DNA from: Clostridiales bacterium DTU070
Lineage (GTDB): Bacteria > Bacillota > Clostridia > DSM-8532
Length of the DNA: 61,935 nucleotides
Direction: 5' to 3'
NCBI GenBank assembly: GCA_001513105.1
Contig: LFSH01000053.1
Span: 1-61,935 of the forward strand
A program made the translations under genes and the position numbers. This document shows positions 1 to 7,662 of the stretch, in pieces; the first letter of the stretch is position 1; each line of letters begins with the position of its first letter. The notes under the pieces are model-generated. The model was not told where the DNA came from and did no database searches. It saw nothing but the letters and a program-made list of their open reading frames with translations.

Positions 1-37
1 AAATTTACATAATTGCACCTTAAAAAGCTGATTTTGC

Positions 38-931
38 CTAACCTTTTCGGACAGTCTGGCCAAGGACAGATATTATTTCGTCAGGGGTCCACAGGTAAAA
101 AAGCCCTTCCTCGCCTTCAGAGTCCGCATCTTCCGCCGAACAGAAAGCTCCGCCGGGCAAGGTCATATCCCTTTCGATATACTTGTAAATCTGTGTTGCA
201 ATCTTTTTGTATTTGTCCTTTCTGGTTGCCTGGTACGCTTCCGCATATGCCATTGAAAGCAGGGCATTATCGTACAGCATTTTCTCAAAATGAGGCACCA
301 GCCATTGTCTGTCGGTGGAATAGCGGCAGAATCCGAAGCCTACATGGTCATAAATTCCGCCCCTGTACATTGAATCGAGGGTTTTTTCAACCATATCCAG
401 GGCCTTTTTGTTTTTTGCTGCATACCAGTACCTGAGCAGGAACAGTAAATTATGTGGGGAAGGGAATTTAGGTGCATTTCCAAAGCCCCCGTATTCCGGG
501 TCAAAAAAGCTTTCAAGCTGGCTGTATGCCTTTTCAATTATTGTTTCGCTTAATGCGCTGTGTTCGGTATTGTCTTCAGAATAAACAGCGTCCGTTATCT
601 GTTTCCCGGCAAGCACGAGGTCATTTCTTTTCTCTTTCCATGCTCTCTGTGCGCTGTTCAGTATACTGATAAGACCAGGTCTGCCGTAACGATCGGTTTT
701 CGGAAAATAGGTGCCTGCAAAAAATGGTCTTTTGTCAGGTGTCATTATAATTGTAAGAGGCCAGCCGCCCTGACCGGTCATTGCCTGGCACACGGTCATA
801 TACACATGATCGATGTCCGGGCGCTCCTCCCGGTCCACTTTAACGGGTACAAAATACTCATTGAGAAGCTCTGCCACCTCTTTATCCTCAAAACTTTCCC
901 TTTCCATCACATGGCACCAGCGGCAGGTCGA
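38..931 (-). pseudogene. DUF255/YyaL-type thioredoxin-domain protein, 5'-truncated
   Basis: Members of this family (YyaL/SPATA20-like) have an N-terminal thioredoxin fold followed by an (alpha/alpha)6 glycosidase-like region; their function is not settled. The visible protein carries the family hallmarks KVDREERPDID, GQGGWPLT, FAGTYFP, FGNAPKFP and FEKMLYDNA. Family members normally begin about 50 residues before the CxxC motif (usually STCHWCHVM). Here recognisable homology starts at STCRWCHVM (TCG at 931), and the frame upstream has no start codon and no family sequence. The first ATG (910) lies inside the motif. At the other end the frame stops at 38 after DEIISVLG, well before the family's usual end, either through a frameshift or true truncation; the window edge prevents a decision. 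CRWC in place of CHWC is also atypical. I infer a decayed gene, probably damaged by the event that brought in the AT-rich neighbour. Confidence 0.75.
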
Positions 932-1049
932 TTGTATGTACCTGCGAAGAGTATTATCTAAAGGTATAGGAATTTTTTGTATAAAAAAGATAGTTATAAA
1001 ATTTTGATATAATACAATTAGCGGTATTTTGATTGGGGTGATTAAACTG

Positions 1050-1559
1050 GTGAAGGCTCCAGTAAATCCAGATGTTTTAAGGTGGGCAAGAGAATCAGCA
1101 AACCTAACAATAGATGAAGTTACTATAAAGATTAAGAAGAGTCGTGAAGTGATTGAAGCGTGAAGATTTAATCAATACGTTGAAAATGGACAAGTTGTAT
1201 CAGTCCGTGAAATTAAAAATGAGATTTTTGGTCATCAAAATAAGGAACGACGTATTAACAAATGGGCTAACAAAAATCCAGGGTTATTTACAGCTCCGAC
1301 ACTTGAAGAGATGAAATTCGTTCAAGAGATATTCAAGGTGAAGCATTTTCAAGTTATCATATCACGAAAAAATCTATTAATCGGTAAACCTGTTGCAGAC
1401 CCATTTGTCATTGCGAAAGCAAAAGTAATAGGTGGAACTGTTGTAACAAATGAAGCGTATAAACCTCATGGAGCGAAGATACCAAACATCTGTGAATATT
1501 TCAACATCAAATGTGTTAACCTCAAAAAGTTCATGGAAATTGAGGATTGGAGCTTCTAA
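1050..1559 (+). pseudogene. Remnant of an ImmA/IrrE-HTH plus DUF4411 toxin-antitoxin pair
   Basis: A good ribosome site (GGGGTGA) precedes GTG at 1050. From it runs a 37-codon frame resembling the N-terminal XRE-like helix-turn-helix of ImmA/IrrE-family proteins (VNPDVLRWARESANLT, then DEVTIKIKKS), ending at TGA 1161-1163. The same frame continues without interruption from 1164 to the stop at 1557-1559. This second part resembles the middle and C-terminus of DUF4411 proteins, PIN-like putative toxins (ISVREIKNEI, LLIGKPVADPFVIAKA, TNEAYKP, IPNICEYFNIKCVNL). In intact loci the two are separate adjacent genes. Here the antitoxin C-terminus and toxin N-terminus are gone and the halves sit in one frame, broken by a single TGA. 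The simplest reading is an internal deletion. From ATG 1311 an 82-residue DUF4411 tail could still be made. Base composition is clearly more AT-rich than the flanks, suggesting transfer. Confidence 0.65.
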
Positions 1560-1921
1560 CCAGTCTATACCAGCTACTTTGAGATATCATTTTTAGATCA
1601 CGCGCATAATTATCATTAGTCACATTACACATTAATTACGGTTGAAATGACAACAATGAATCTAAATAAATCATTCGTTCAAAATAAATCAAGGTACGAC
1701 TCTTAATTCATGATCATAATAATATGATTGCCACCAGTGGCAGGTGGGGTATCCAATAGACAGGAAGACAGGTTGTAGAAGATAGATATACTTATTCATT
1801 ATGCTGTAAATAATATTATAATGTGATAAGATCAGGGTAAAGGCTGAATGAGTTTTGCTCCTGAACAGGTGGTAAGCGGGCGGCTCATTTTTTCTTTGAT
1901 TGCAGATATAAGGTAGTAATC
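1560..1921. other. AT-rich intergenic region with no gene seen
   Basis: No convincing coding sequence. It contains a short dyad at 1729-1742 (TGCCAC-CA-GTGGCA) and a TATAAT at 1817-1822 that may serve the downstream acetyltransferase, although a well-spaced -35 is not evident. Near 1845-1895 a weak AATGAG/CTCATT pairing followed by a T-run could form an attenuator-like hairpin; this is speculative. Confidence 0.4.
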
Positions 1922-2761
1922 ATGCAAATATCATTTTGTAACCGAAACGACAAGGAATACCAAAGCATGCTTAATAACCTTTTAAAGGATGTTTTCTTTG
2001 ATTTTCAGTTCTGGTACGATTTGAATCTCTGGGATGAAAATTATGAGAGCTATTCTATTACAGATAAGGGTGAGATAGTCTCGAATATCTGTGTTTATAA
2101 GGCACAGATACTGTTTAACCAAAAGCAGTATACTGCCCTGTCGGTCGGAGCTGTTGCAACAAAAAAGGAATACAGGGGCAGAGGGCTGTCACGAATGTTA
2201 ATGGAGCATATTATTAACAAGTATGATAATGTTCCTATGTATTTGTCAGCAAATGACAGCGTGGTGGATTTTTATCCGATATTCGGTTTTGAACGTGTAT
2301 ACGAAAAACTGCCGATTTGCGAGTGCGTGATAAGCAATGATGTTAAGCCGAATAAACTTAGTTACGATGACCCTAAGGTGTGGAAATATGTTTACAATCG
2401 TGTGAATTTTTCTCAAAAACTTGATTGCCTGAATACTGGCTGCATTAATATTTTTCATATATATTGGGGATACCTCAGGAATAGTATTTACGAACTCCCG
2501 GAAATTGACACCATGGTTATTGCAGAGCAGAACGGGGAGACTCTTAAACTCATAGGGGTTTTCTCGTTGAGAGATATAAGTTTCTCAGATTTGGTCAGAT
2601 ATTTGCCGTTTACCAATGTTAAAAGGGTTCAATTTGGTTTTATGCCATATTGGCCTGACGTGAATTACGAAATGAAAGAATATGAAACAGACCCGTTGTT
2701 TGTCAGGGGATTACGCTGCAATTTAGGCGATTTCAAGTTCCCCGAGTTGTCTGTTACATAA
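1922..2761 (+). CDS. GNAT family N-acetyltransferase
   Basis: The 279-residue protein has a GNAT core in its N-terminal half. VGAVATKKEYRGRGLSRML (about residues 73-91) matches motif A with the acetyl-CoA pyrophosphate loop R-G-R-G-L-S. MYLSANDSVVDFYPIFGFE (about 107-125) matches the motif B region, where a 'YPIFGFE'-type segment is common. The roughly 150-residue C-terminal half resembles that of longer Eis-like GNATs and probably forms a sterol-carrier-like or second GNAT-like lobe. The substrate cannot be told. The ATG is preceded by a weak AAGGTAGT ribosome site. The gene stands alone between two non-coding stretches, next to the toxin-antitoxin remnant, and may be part of the same accessory segment. 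Confidence 0.75.
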   Translation: MQISFCNRNDKEYQSMLNNLLKDVFFDFQFWYDLNLWDENYESYSITDKGEIVSNICVYKAQILFNQKQYTALSVGAVATKKEYRGRGLSRMLMEHIINKYDNVPMYLSANDSVVDFYPIFGFERVYEKLPICECVISNDVKPNKLSYDDPKVWKYVYNRVNFSQKLDCLNTGCINIFHIYWGYLRNSIYELPEIDTMVIAEQNGETLKLIGVFSLRDISFSDLVRYLPFTNVKRVQFGFMPYWPDVNYEMKEYETDPLFVRGLRCNLGDFKFPELSVT

Positions 2762-3095
2762 CATGAACATCTGATGGCATGAGAGATAAAGTGTTGTTTT
2801 TTTTCAGGCTTACAGCAGGAAAAATTTAAAGTCTTATATATGGATATGTAAAAGTTCAGCCGAAGGATCCCAGGCGAACAACCAACAATATATTTGTGGA
2901 AGTATTGACAGACCTTGCAGATGGTATAAATGCATGGTCTTTTTTCTTAATGTAATACTTGAGTTTGCAAAATGCCGGCCTGGAGAACACATGGGTTCAA
3001 TTAACCAAAAACCTGGCACGGGTAAGTGCAGCACTGATAATGTAAATCATTTCCATTGAAGTAACACATCAGACAAACCGTAATATTATGATTAT
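2762..3095. other. Intergenic region with no gene recognised
   Basis: Several short open stretches occur on both strands around 2834-3034, but each is interrupted, lacks a ribosome site and matches no family I recognise. It may hold a decayed gene; nothing more can be supported. Confidence 0.3.
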
Positions 3096-3374
3096 GTGAA
3101 TAAATTTATGAAAGGTATACCACCCATGTTTTATAACGGATATTACAGCCTTTGGGACGGCTACTGGGGGAGATACAGGATCAACAGCGAGACAGCCATT
3201 CAAATTGCCCTGCAGCAGGTTCCCGGGCAGGTAATAAAGGTTGAACTTGATGATGAAAATGGTTTTCTGGTATACGAAATTGACATACGTACCCAAACAG
3301 GAGTGTATGAAGTTCATGTTAATGCGGCCACCGGGCAGATACTTAAGATTGAAAGGGAGGATGACCGGTTTTAG
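3096..3374 (+). CDS. PepSY domain-containing small protein
   Basis: A 92-residue frame whose C-terminal 65 residues form a typical PepSY module: helix INSETAIQIALQQVPGQVI, then alternating strands VELDDENGFLVYEIDI, TGVYEVHVNAATGQIL and a KIEREDD end. PepSY modules occur in M4 protease propeptides and cell-envelope proteins and may act as protease inhibitors or in protein-protein contact. No signal peptide or membrane segment is visible, so the location is unclear. The start is ambiguous: GTG 3096 and ATG 3108 lack a ribosome site, whereas ATG 3126 has AAAGG about ten bases upstream and would give an 82-residue protein beginning MFYNGYYS. A terminator follows at 3511. The gene appears monocistronic. 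Confidence 0.65.
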   Translation: MNKFMKGIPPMFYNGYYSLWDGYWGRYRINSETAIQIALQQVPGQVIKVELDDENGFLVYEIDIRTQTGVYEVHVNAATGQILKIEREDDRF

Positions 3375-3510
3375 GTTATGATGGCCGGATACTTTTTTTG
3401 AGCAGGGTAAAAGCGCGGCATTACCCTCAGTATCGGTTAATTATAGAATTTTAGAGTATTCTACACAAATAAACCGGTGAATTCAACAAAAAGTTGCGCG
3501 AGTAAAGAAA

Positions 3511-3533
3511 AGAAGCCCGAAGGCTTCTTTTTT
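3511..3533 (+). terminator. Intrinsic terminator downstream of the PepSY gene
   Basis: Perfect stem AGAAGCC/GGCTTCT with a CGAA loop, extendable by A-T pairs, followed by a T-run. Confidence 0.75.
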
Positions 3534-3640
3534 GATCAATACTCAGATTGGGGGTGTTAGTGTTATATAGCATTTTATACCGGTTAAGAGAGTTATAGGA
3601 ACCAGGATAAAATATTCTTTCAGTTACATTTATATAACTG

Positions 3641-3675
3641 GGTTAGTTGCAACTAACCTAATTATAAAATAACAT
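3641..3675 (+). promoter_or_regulatory. Perfect 18-bp palindrome overlapping a promoter -35 box
   Basis: GGTTAGTTGCAACTAACC (3641-3658) is a perfect two-fold palindrome. TTGCAA inside it (3647-3652) is spaced 17 bp from TAACAT (3670-3675), so a dimeric repressor bound here would block sigma-A RNA polymerase. The TAGTTGCAACTA core resembles operators of MarR-family regulators. A second possible start signal, the extended -10 TGATATAAT, lies at 3747-3755. Both point to the flavodoxin-like gene starting at 3814. No regulator gene is adjacent. Confidence 0.6.
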
Positions 3676-3813
3676 TACTGATATGTTCCTGTCAACAGTT
3701 TTTTATTTTTTTTATGCACAGGGTTTAAAATGGCTGCCTGTTTTCATGATATAATAAGGGCGTAATACCGGTTAAAAGAAATCTGATTATTGCAGGTGAA
3801 AGGGGTAATTGAA

Positions 3814-4434
3814 TTGAAAGTAATCCTGGTTAATGGAAGCCCGCATCCGAAGGGCTGTACATATACTGCGTTGATGGAGGTTGCAGGCGCATTGCAGAAA
3901 AACGGGATTGAAACCGAAATTATGCAGCTGGGCACGAAACCGATATCCGGCTGCCTTGACTGCGGCAAATGCTTTAAAACAGGAAGATGTATTATTGATG
4001 ACTGCGTAAACGAGTTCCTGGACAAGGTCCCCGAAGCAGACGGTTTTGTGTTTGGTTCACCTGTTCATTACGCAGCTGCCTCGGGCCAGATAACTTCATT
4101 TTTGCACAGGGCGTTCTACGGTAAAGGCCGTATGTTCAGGGGAAAGGTGGGAGCTGCGGTTGTCAGCTGCCGCAGGGGAGGTGCTGCCACTGCCTTTGAT
4201 CAGATAAACAAGTACTTCACGATAAGCGGAATGCCTGTTGTTTCCTCGCAGTACTGGAACCAGGTTCATGGAAGTACACCTGAAGAAGTTGTGCGGGATG
4301 AAGAGGGTATGCAAACCATGCGTACGCTTGGCAATAACATGGCATGGCTCCTGAAATGCATAGAAGCAGGTAAGGAGAAGGGAATATTAATGCCTGAGGG
4401 CGAGGTGCCCGTCAGGACAGATTTCATCAGATGA
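3814..4434 (+). CDS. Flavodoxin-like NADPH-dependent FMN reductase / iron-sulfur flavoprotein family
   Basis: The 206-residue protein has a flavodoxin fold: strand MKVILVNGSPHPKGCTYTAL (1-20) with the FMN phosphate loop GSPHPKG, then the Cys-rich segment SGCLDCGKCFKTGRCIIDD, then FGSPVHYAAASGQ in the isoalloxazine-binding region. The family uses FMN to reduce quinones, metals or other acceptors; several members carry a Fe-S cluster on the CxxC..C motif. I chose TTG 3814 because AAAGGGG lies 7-8 bases upstream; in-frame TTG 3790 and GTG 3796 lack a comparable site. The gene is monocistronic and probably under the palindromic operator upstream, consistent with an inducible stress or redox response. 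Confidence 0.8.
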   Translation: MKVILVNGSPHPKGCTYTALMEVAGALQKNGIETEIMQLGTKPISGCLDCGKCFKTGRCIIDDCVNEFLDKVPEADGFVFGSPVHYAAASGQITSFLHRAFYGKGRMFRGKVGAAVVSCRRGGAATAFDQINKYFTISGMPVVSSQYWNQVHGSTPEEVVRDEEGMQTMRTLGNNMAWLLKCIEAGKEKGILMPEGEVPVRTDFIR

Positions 4435-4442
4435 GATAAGGT

Positions 4443-4694
4443 TTACCACTTTTTATCGGTGCCCGGACAATAAGACCTTGCCTTGGCGGCTCTTGCCTGC
4501 ACAAAACAGCCGCATATTCTGCAAAGACCGTCAAAGCAGTCGGCACATTCGAAACAAATTTTAAGACGCTCTTTATAAAGTCTTTCACCGGCTTTTTCAT
4601 CCGGTGAAAGACTGTTTATATAATCCTCAATGTTCTTTTGTATCTGTTTCCTTTCAGTGTTGTTGAAAAGGCATGTTCTGCATGGTCGTTCCAT
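4443..4694 (-). CDS. DUF6171-like cysteine-rich small protein
   Basis: An 83-residue soluble protein with regularly spaced cysteines: CRTC at the N-terminus, CFECADC, CRICGCF and a final SYCPGTDKKW. This pattern (CxxC, then CxxCxxxxxGxCRICGCFVxxRAA, then CP) is shared by a family of small clostridial and bacillar proteins of unknown function and suggests a structural metal site, probably zinc. It starts 15 bases after the GH51 gene ends and has its own AGGAG ribosome site, so it is probably translated from the arabinofuranosidase mRNA. No link to arabinose metabolism is otherwise visible. Confidence 0.65.
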   Translation of the reverse strand: MERPCRTCLFNNTERKQIQKNIEDYINSLSPDEKAGERLYKERLKICFECADCFDGLCRICGCFVQARAAKARSYCPGTDKKW

Positions 4695-4708
4695 TTAATG
4701 CTCCTGTA

Positions 4709-6181
4709 TTATTCAATGGTAATGCTTACAACGCTTACAGGCGGTATTTCCAGTGTCAGGCCGTTTTGTGAAACCGACATTTTGTCAAATACCGCGGGCT
4801 TGACGTTTTCAGGCGCATCAAAAGTGTTGTGGTCGTTCATTTTACCTGTCAGGATACGTCCGGTTATGTTTCCGGCTTTTTTGCCTATGATTTCGGTTTC
4901 AATCCTGCAGCTTTCATTAAGTGACAGGTTGCATAAAGTAATATGCAGTTTTCCGTCGGCATCGACAGAAGCAGATTCATGAAGATTGGGGACGGTATAT
5001 TTGGCCATACCGATTGTTTCAGTCTCGATATAGCTTTCAACCAGTTCAGCATCCTGGTGTTCCTTGTACATATCAAACACATGATATGTGGGTGTAAGAA
5101 GCATTTTTTCGCCTTCCGTGAGAATTACCGCCTGAAGAACATTGACGGTCTGCGCAATGTTTGCCATTACCACTATATCACTGTGCTTGTTGAATATGTT
5201 AAGGTTAATCCCTGCAACAAGGGCATCCCTCATTGTGTTCTGCTGATACAGGAATCCGGGGTTTGTTCCGGGCTCCACGTCATACCAGGTACCCCATTCG
5301 TCTACAATCAGGCCTATACGTTTATCGGGGTCATACCTCCTTATTATTGCACCGTGCCTGGTAACCAGTTCGTCCATTCTGAGGGTTTTAAACAGGGTAA
5401 TATACCATTCTTCCTCGGTGAATTTGGTGGCGCTTCCCTTTGACTGCCAGCTACCGGGTACCGTGTAATAATGAAGTGACAATGCGTTCATGAAGCGGCC
5501 TGCAAGTTTTACCAGGGTTTCTGTCCAGTTGTAATCATCGCTGTTCGGTCCGCATGCGATTTTGTAGATCTTATTGTCGCCGAAATTACGGATATAAGTC
5601 TGGTATCTTCTGTACAAGTCGGCATAGTATTCCGGCCGCATATTTCCGCCGCATCCCCAGTTTTCATTGCCTACGCAGAAATACTTAAGCCTGTACGGTT
5701 CTTTTCTTCCGTTTTTTGCTCTTAATTCGGCCATTGGAGAAATGCCGTCGAAAGTCATGTATTCAATCCAGTCCTGCATTTCCTTTACAGTTCCGCTTCC
5801 CAGGTTACCGTTTACATAAGGCTCACATTCCAGGAGCCGGCAAAGCTCCATGAACTCGTCGGTACCGAAGCTGTTGTCTTCTACAACACCGCCCCAGTGG
5901 GTATTGATCATTTTCTTTCTTTGCTCTTTCGGACCTATTCCGTCCATCCAGTGGTATTCGTCAGCAAAACAGCCTCCCGGCCAGCGCAGCACCGGAATCT
6001 TTATTTTTTTCAGGGCTTCAACCACATCGTTCCTCATTCCATTGGTGTTTGGAATTGGGGAATTCTCGCCGACATAAATTCCTCCGTAAATGCATCTTCC
6101 GAGGTGTTCTGAAAAATGACCGTAGATTTCCCTGTTGATTTTGCTTTTCCTGTTCAGGGTATTGATTACGTATCTGGCCAT
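4709..6181 (-). CDS. abfA: Alpha-L-arabinofuranosidase, GH51
   Basis: Retaining glycosidase that releases terminal alpha-L-arabinofuranosyl residues from arabinan, arabinoxylan or arabino-oligosaccharides. The 490 residues match the length of cytoplasmic GH51 enzymes. The N-terminal (beta/alpha)8 barrel carries the acid/base Glu173 in VGNENWG and the nucleophile Glu295 in VDEWGTWY; the C-terminal ~130 residues form the usual beta-sandwich. There is no signal peptide, so it is expected to act inside the cell on imported oligosaccharides. An AAGGAGG site sits just before ATG 6181. A strong promoter (6387-6416) and a roughly 200-base leader with an inverted repeat precede it. The Cys-rich small gene follows in the same transcript, and an ArsR-type regulator gene lies directly upstream on the same strand. 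Confidence 0.93.
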   Translation of the reverse strand: MARYVINTLNRKSKINREIYGHFSEHLGRCIYGGIYVGENSPIPNTNGMRNDVVEALKKIKIPVLRWPGGCFADEYHWMDGIGPKEQRKKMINTHWGGVVEDNSFGTDEFMELCRLLECEPYVNGNLGSGTVKEMQDWIEYMTFDGISPMAELRAKNGRKEPYRLKYFCVGNENWGCGGNMRPEYYADLYRRYQTYIRNFGDNKIYKIACGPNSDDYNWTETLVKLAGRFMNALSLHYYTVPGSWQSKGSATKFTEEEWYITLFKTLRMDELVTRHGAIIRRYDPDKRIGLIVDEWGTWYDVEPGTNPGFLYQQNTMRDALVAGINLNIFNKHSDIVVMANIAQTVNVLQAVILTEGEKMLLTPTYHVFDMYKEHQDAELVESYIETETIGMAKYTVPNLHESASVDADGKLHITLCNLSLNESCRIETEIIGKKAGNITGRILTGKMNDHNTFDAPENVKPAVFDKMSVSQNGLTLEIPPVSVVSITIE

Positions 6182-6264
6182 GCTATTGTGCCTCCTTGCT
6201 AAACGATTTAAGTGTTCCCGGATTTATCGGGTGAAATACGGAATGACATACAGACATTAGGTTT

Positions 6265-6300
6265 CTGTCATAAAATTACCCACCCACAGGATTATGACAG
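6265..6300. promoter_or_regulatory. Inverted repeat in the arabinofuranosidase leader
   Basis: CTGTCATAA (6265-6273) and TTATGACAG (6292-6300) are perfect 9-bp inverted arms separated by 18 bases, a geometry suited to a dimeric DNA-binding protein. They lie downstream of the predicted transcription start of the GH51 gene, so binding could act as a roadblock. The neighbouring ArsR-type regulator is the obvious candidate. Confidence 0.45.
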
Positions 6301-6386
6301 CAGTTGATCAGCGTAAGGAGATAATCTGGTGGAGTGGTATTTCAAAAAAACATAAAATAGTTTATAAAAAACATAAACATATAAGT

Positions 6387-6416
6387 ATAATATCATTATG
6401 AAACTGTTAATGTCAA
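6387..6416 (-). promoter_or_regulatory. Sigma-A promoter for the GH51 gene
   Basis: On the minus strand TTGACA (complement of 6411-6416) and TATTAT (complement of 6387-6392) are separated by 18 bp. It is the best promoter match in the 375-base gap 6182-6556, which otherwise holds only the leader and no coding sequence. Confidence 0.6.
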
Positions 6417-6556
6417 CCATCCAAAGTACATGAACGAAACAGTTAAAACTGATGACTGCAGATACACCCTTGATCCCCGGTGTGAAAAACGATTAATTAA
6501 GAACAGGATAAGGATAAACAGGTTCTTCCCCGGACAGAAACGAATAAATTAACAGG

Positions 6557-7480
6557 CTATTCTTCATCTGCCGGGCTGTAATTAATGCGGACGTTTATAT
6601 CCTGGTTGTAGTTTCCGAAATTCTTTCCGTAAATGGTGAGACCTCCGACATGTTTGGCATCATCGGGTACAGACAGTTTGAACTTGATAGGGCTCCTGTA
6701 ATCCAGATCAAAATCCCTGAGAGAGACGTCGGATACTTGCAGACCGTCTATAAAAGTGCCGTTGTTGTTTATCATTATCAGCTTCAGAAGACCGAACTGG
6801 TTCCAGTTCGAAGGCCACCATTTCGGTGTAAAAATGCCCTTGACGCTTCCGAAATCCCCGGGGCTGGTCCAGTATCCAATGCATTTGTTATTGATATAAA
6901 AATGTATATCAGACGGCCATACATCATTGCTGCCCGGAGCTTCCGAACCGAGTTCCGCCGAAATTGTTATCTGGTCTATTTTCTGCTTCGGAGGCAGTAA
7001 ATTCGGAATGATATACTCAACGTATCCCCGTGTAAACCAGAGAATATCGCTTTTTAAGCGATCAGGGTGGGCAAAATACCGCGGGTCGTCAACTTCACCG
7101 ATTAATGCTTCGGGAGAAGCCAGACCGCAAGTGGGATATACCTGGTAATCCGAGTAGTGGCCGACCTTAATGTCTATTTCAAATATATTCTTCAGGTCTT
7201 CCTTTGTATTCATCTCAATGAAGATCTTGTCCAGGTGACACATGCATTTTTTATGGTTGCCATGGCCTGAAGATTCGTTGGTTACAGTCACAAGCCCGCA
7301 TTCTTCAAGTTTCTTGATATGCCCCGTAAGAGCGCTGTTTGAAATATTCAGCGCAGAAGCAAGCTCGTTCATGTTAAGGCCGTTATTGGACAACAAGGTT
7401 TTTATAATCTGGATGCGGACATCGGATCCGAGGGCTTTGAAAATTTCCAGCCCTTCGTCAAGGGTTTTAATATGAAGCAT
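6557..7480 (-). CDS. ArsR-type winged-helix regulator with C-terminal beta-rich domain
   Basis: The 307-residue protein has an N-terminal ArsR/GntR-like winged helix (about 8-95: FKALGSDVRIQIIKTLL, the recognition-helix region LNISNSALTGHIKKLEECG, then a wing). A roughly 200-residue C-terminal domain follows, rich in Trp, Gly, Asn and Asp (DVWPSDIHFYINNKCIGYW, PGDFG, TPKWWPSNWNQFG) and looking like a beta-sandwich. No metal-binding cysteine pair of classical ArsR sensors is evident. I infer a one-component regulator whose C-terminal domain binds a carbohydrate, probably arabinose- or pectin-derived. ATG 7480 is chosen because GGAGG lies five bases before it; the ATG at 7492 is itself part of that ribosome site. 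The gene lies between the GH51 and PL11 genes, all on the same strand. Confidence 0.7.
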   Translation of the reverse strand: MLHIKTLDEGLEIFKALGSDVRIQIIKTLLSNNGLNMNELASALNISNSALTGHIKKLEECGLVTVTNESSGHGNHKKCMCHLDKIFIEMNTKEDLKNIFEIDIKVGHYSDYQVYPTCGLASPEALIGEVDDPRYFAHPDRLKSDILWFTRGYVEYIIPNLLPPKQKIDQITISAELGSEAPGSNDVWPSDIHFYINNKCIGYWTSPGDFGSVKGIFTPKWWPSNWNQFGLLKLIMINNNGTFIDGLQVSDVSLRDFDLDYRSPIKFKLSVPDDAKHVGGLTIYGKNFGNYNQDINVRINYSPADEE

Positions 7481-7509
7481 GGCTTCCTCCATATGCTTAC
7501 TATATTTTA

Positions 7510-7539
7510 ATCATAATTCATAAATAAAGTATAAGTCAA
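7510..7539 (-). promoter_or_regulatory. Promoter for the ArsR-type regulator gene
   Basis: On the minus strand TTGACT (complement of 7534-7539) and TATGAT (complement of 7510-7515) are spaced 18 bp, about 30 bases before the start codon. Confidence 0.5.
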
Positions 7540-7612
7540 CAAAATTAAGAAATCAAGCTGCAATACACGTGCAGAAGCCATGAAGCGGGTGAGCCGGCAG
7601 CTGCATAATGGA

Positions 7613-7645
7613 AAGAACCGGGGTAATTCTGTAACCCCGGTTCTT
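7613..7645 (-). terminator. Stem-loop terminator after the PL11 gene
   Basis: Perfect 12-bp stem AAGAACCGGGGT/ACCCCGGTTCTT with a 9-base loop, starting about 18 bases past the stop codon of the PL11 gene. The T-tract on the minus strand is short (TTCTTTCC), so termination may be partial. Confidence 0.6.
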
Positions 7646-7662
7646 CATATAATGAGGAGACT

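Noticed and set aside
1840..1920. T-box or riboswitch before the GNAT gene
   Set aside because: Only a 6-bp pairing and a T-run are visible; no conserved T-box sequence or riboswitch core is present.
2834..3034. A 66-codon minus-strand frame between the GNAT and PepSY genes
   Set aside because: No ribosome site and no family; also open in other frames in a region with no coding signature.
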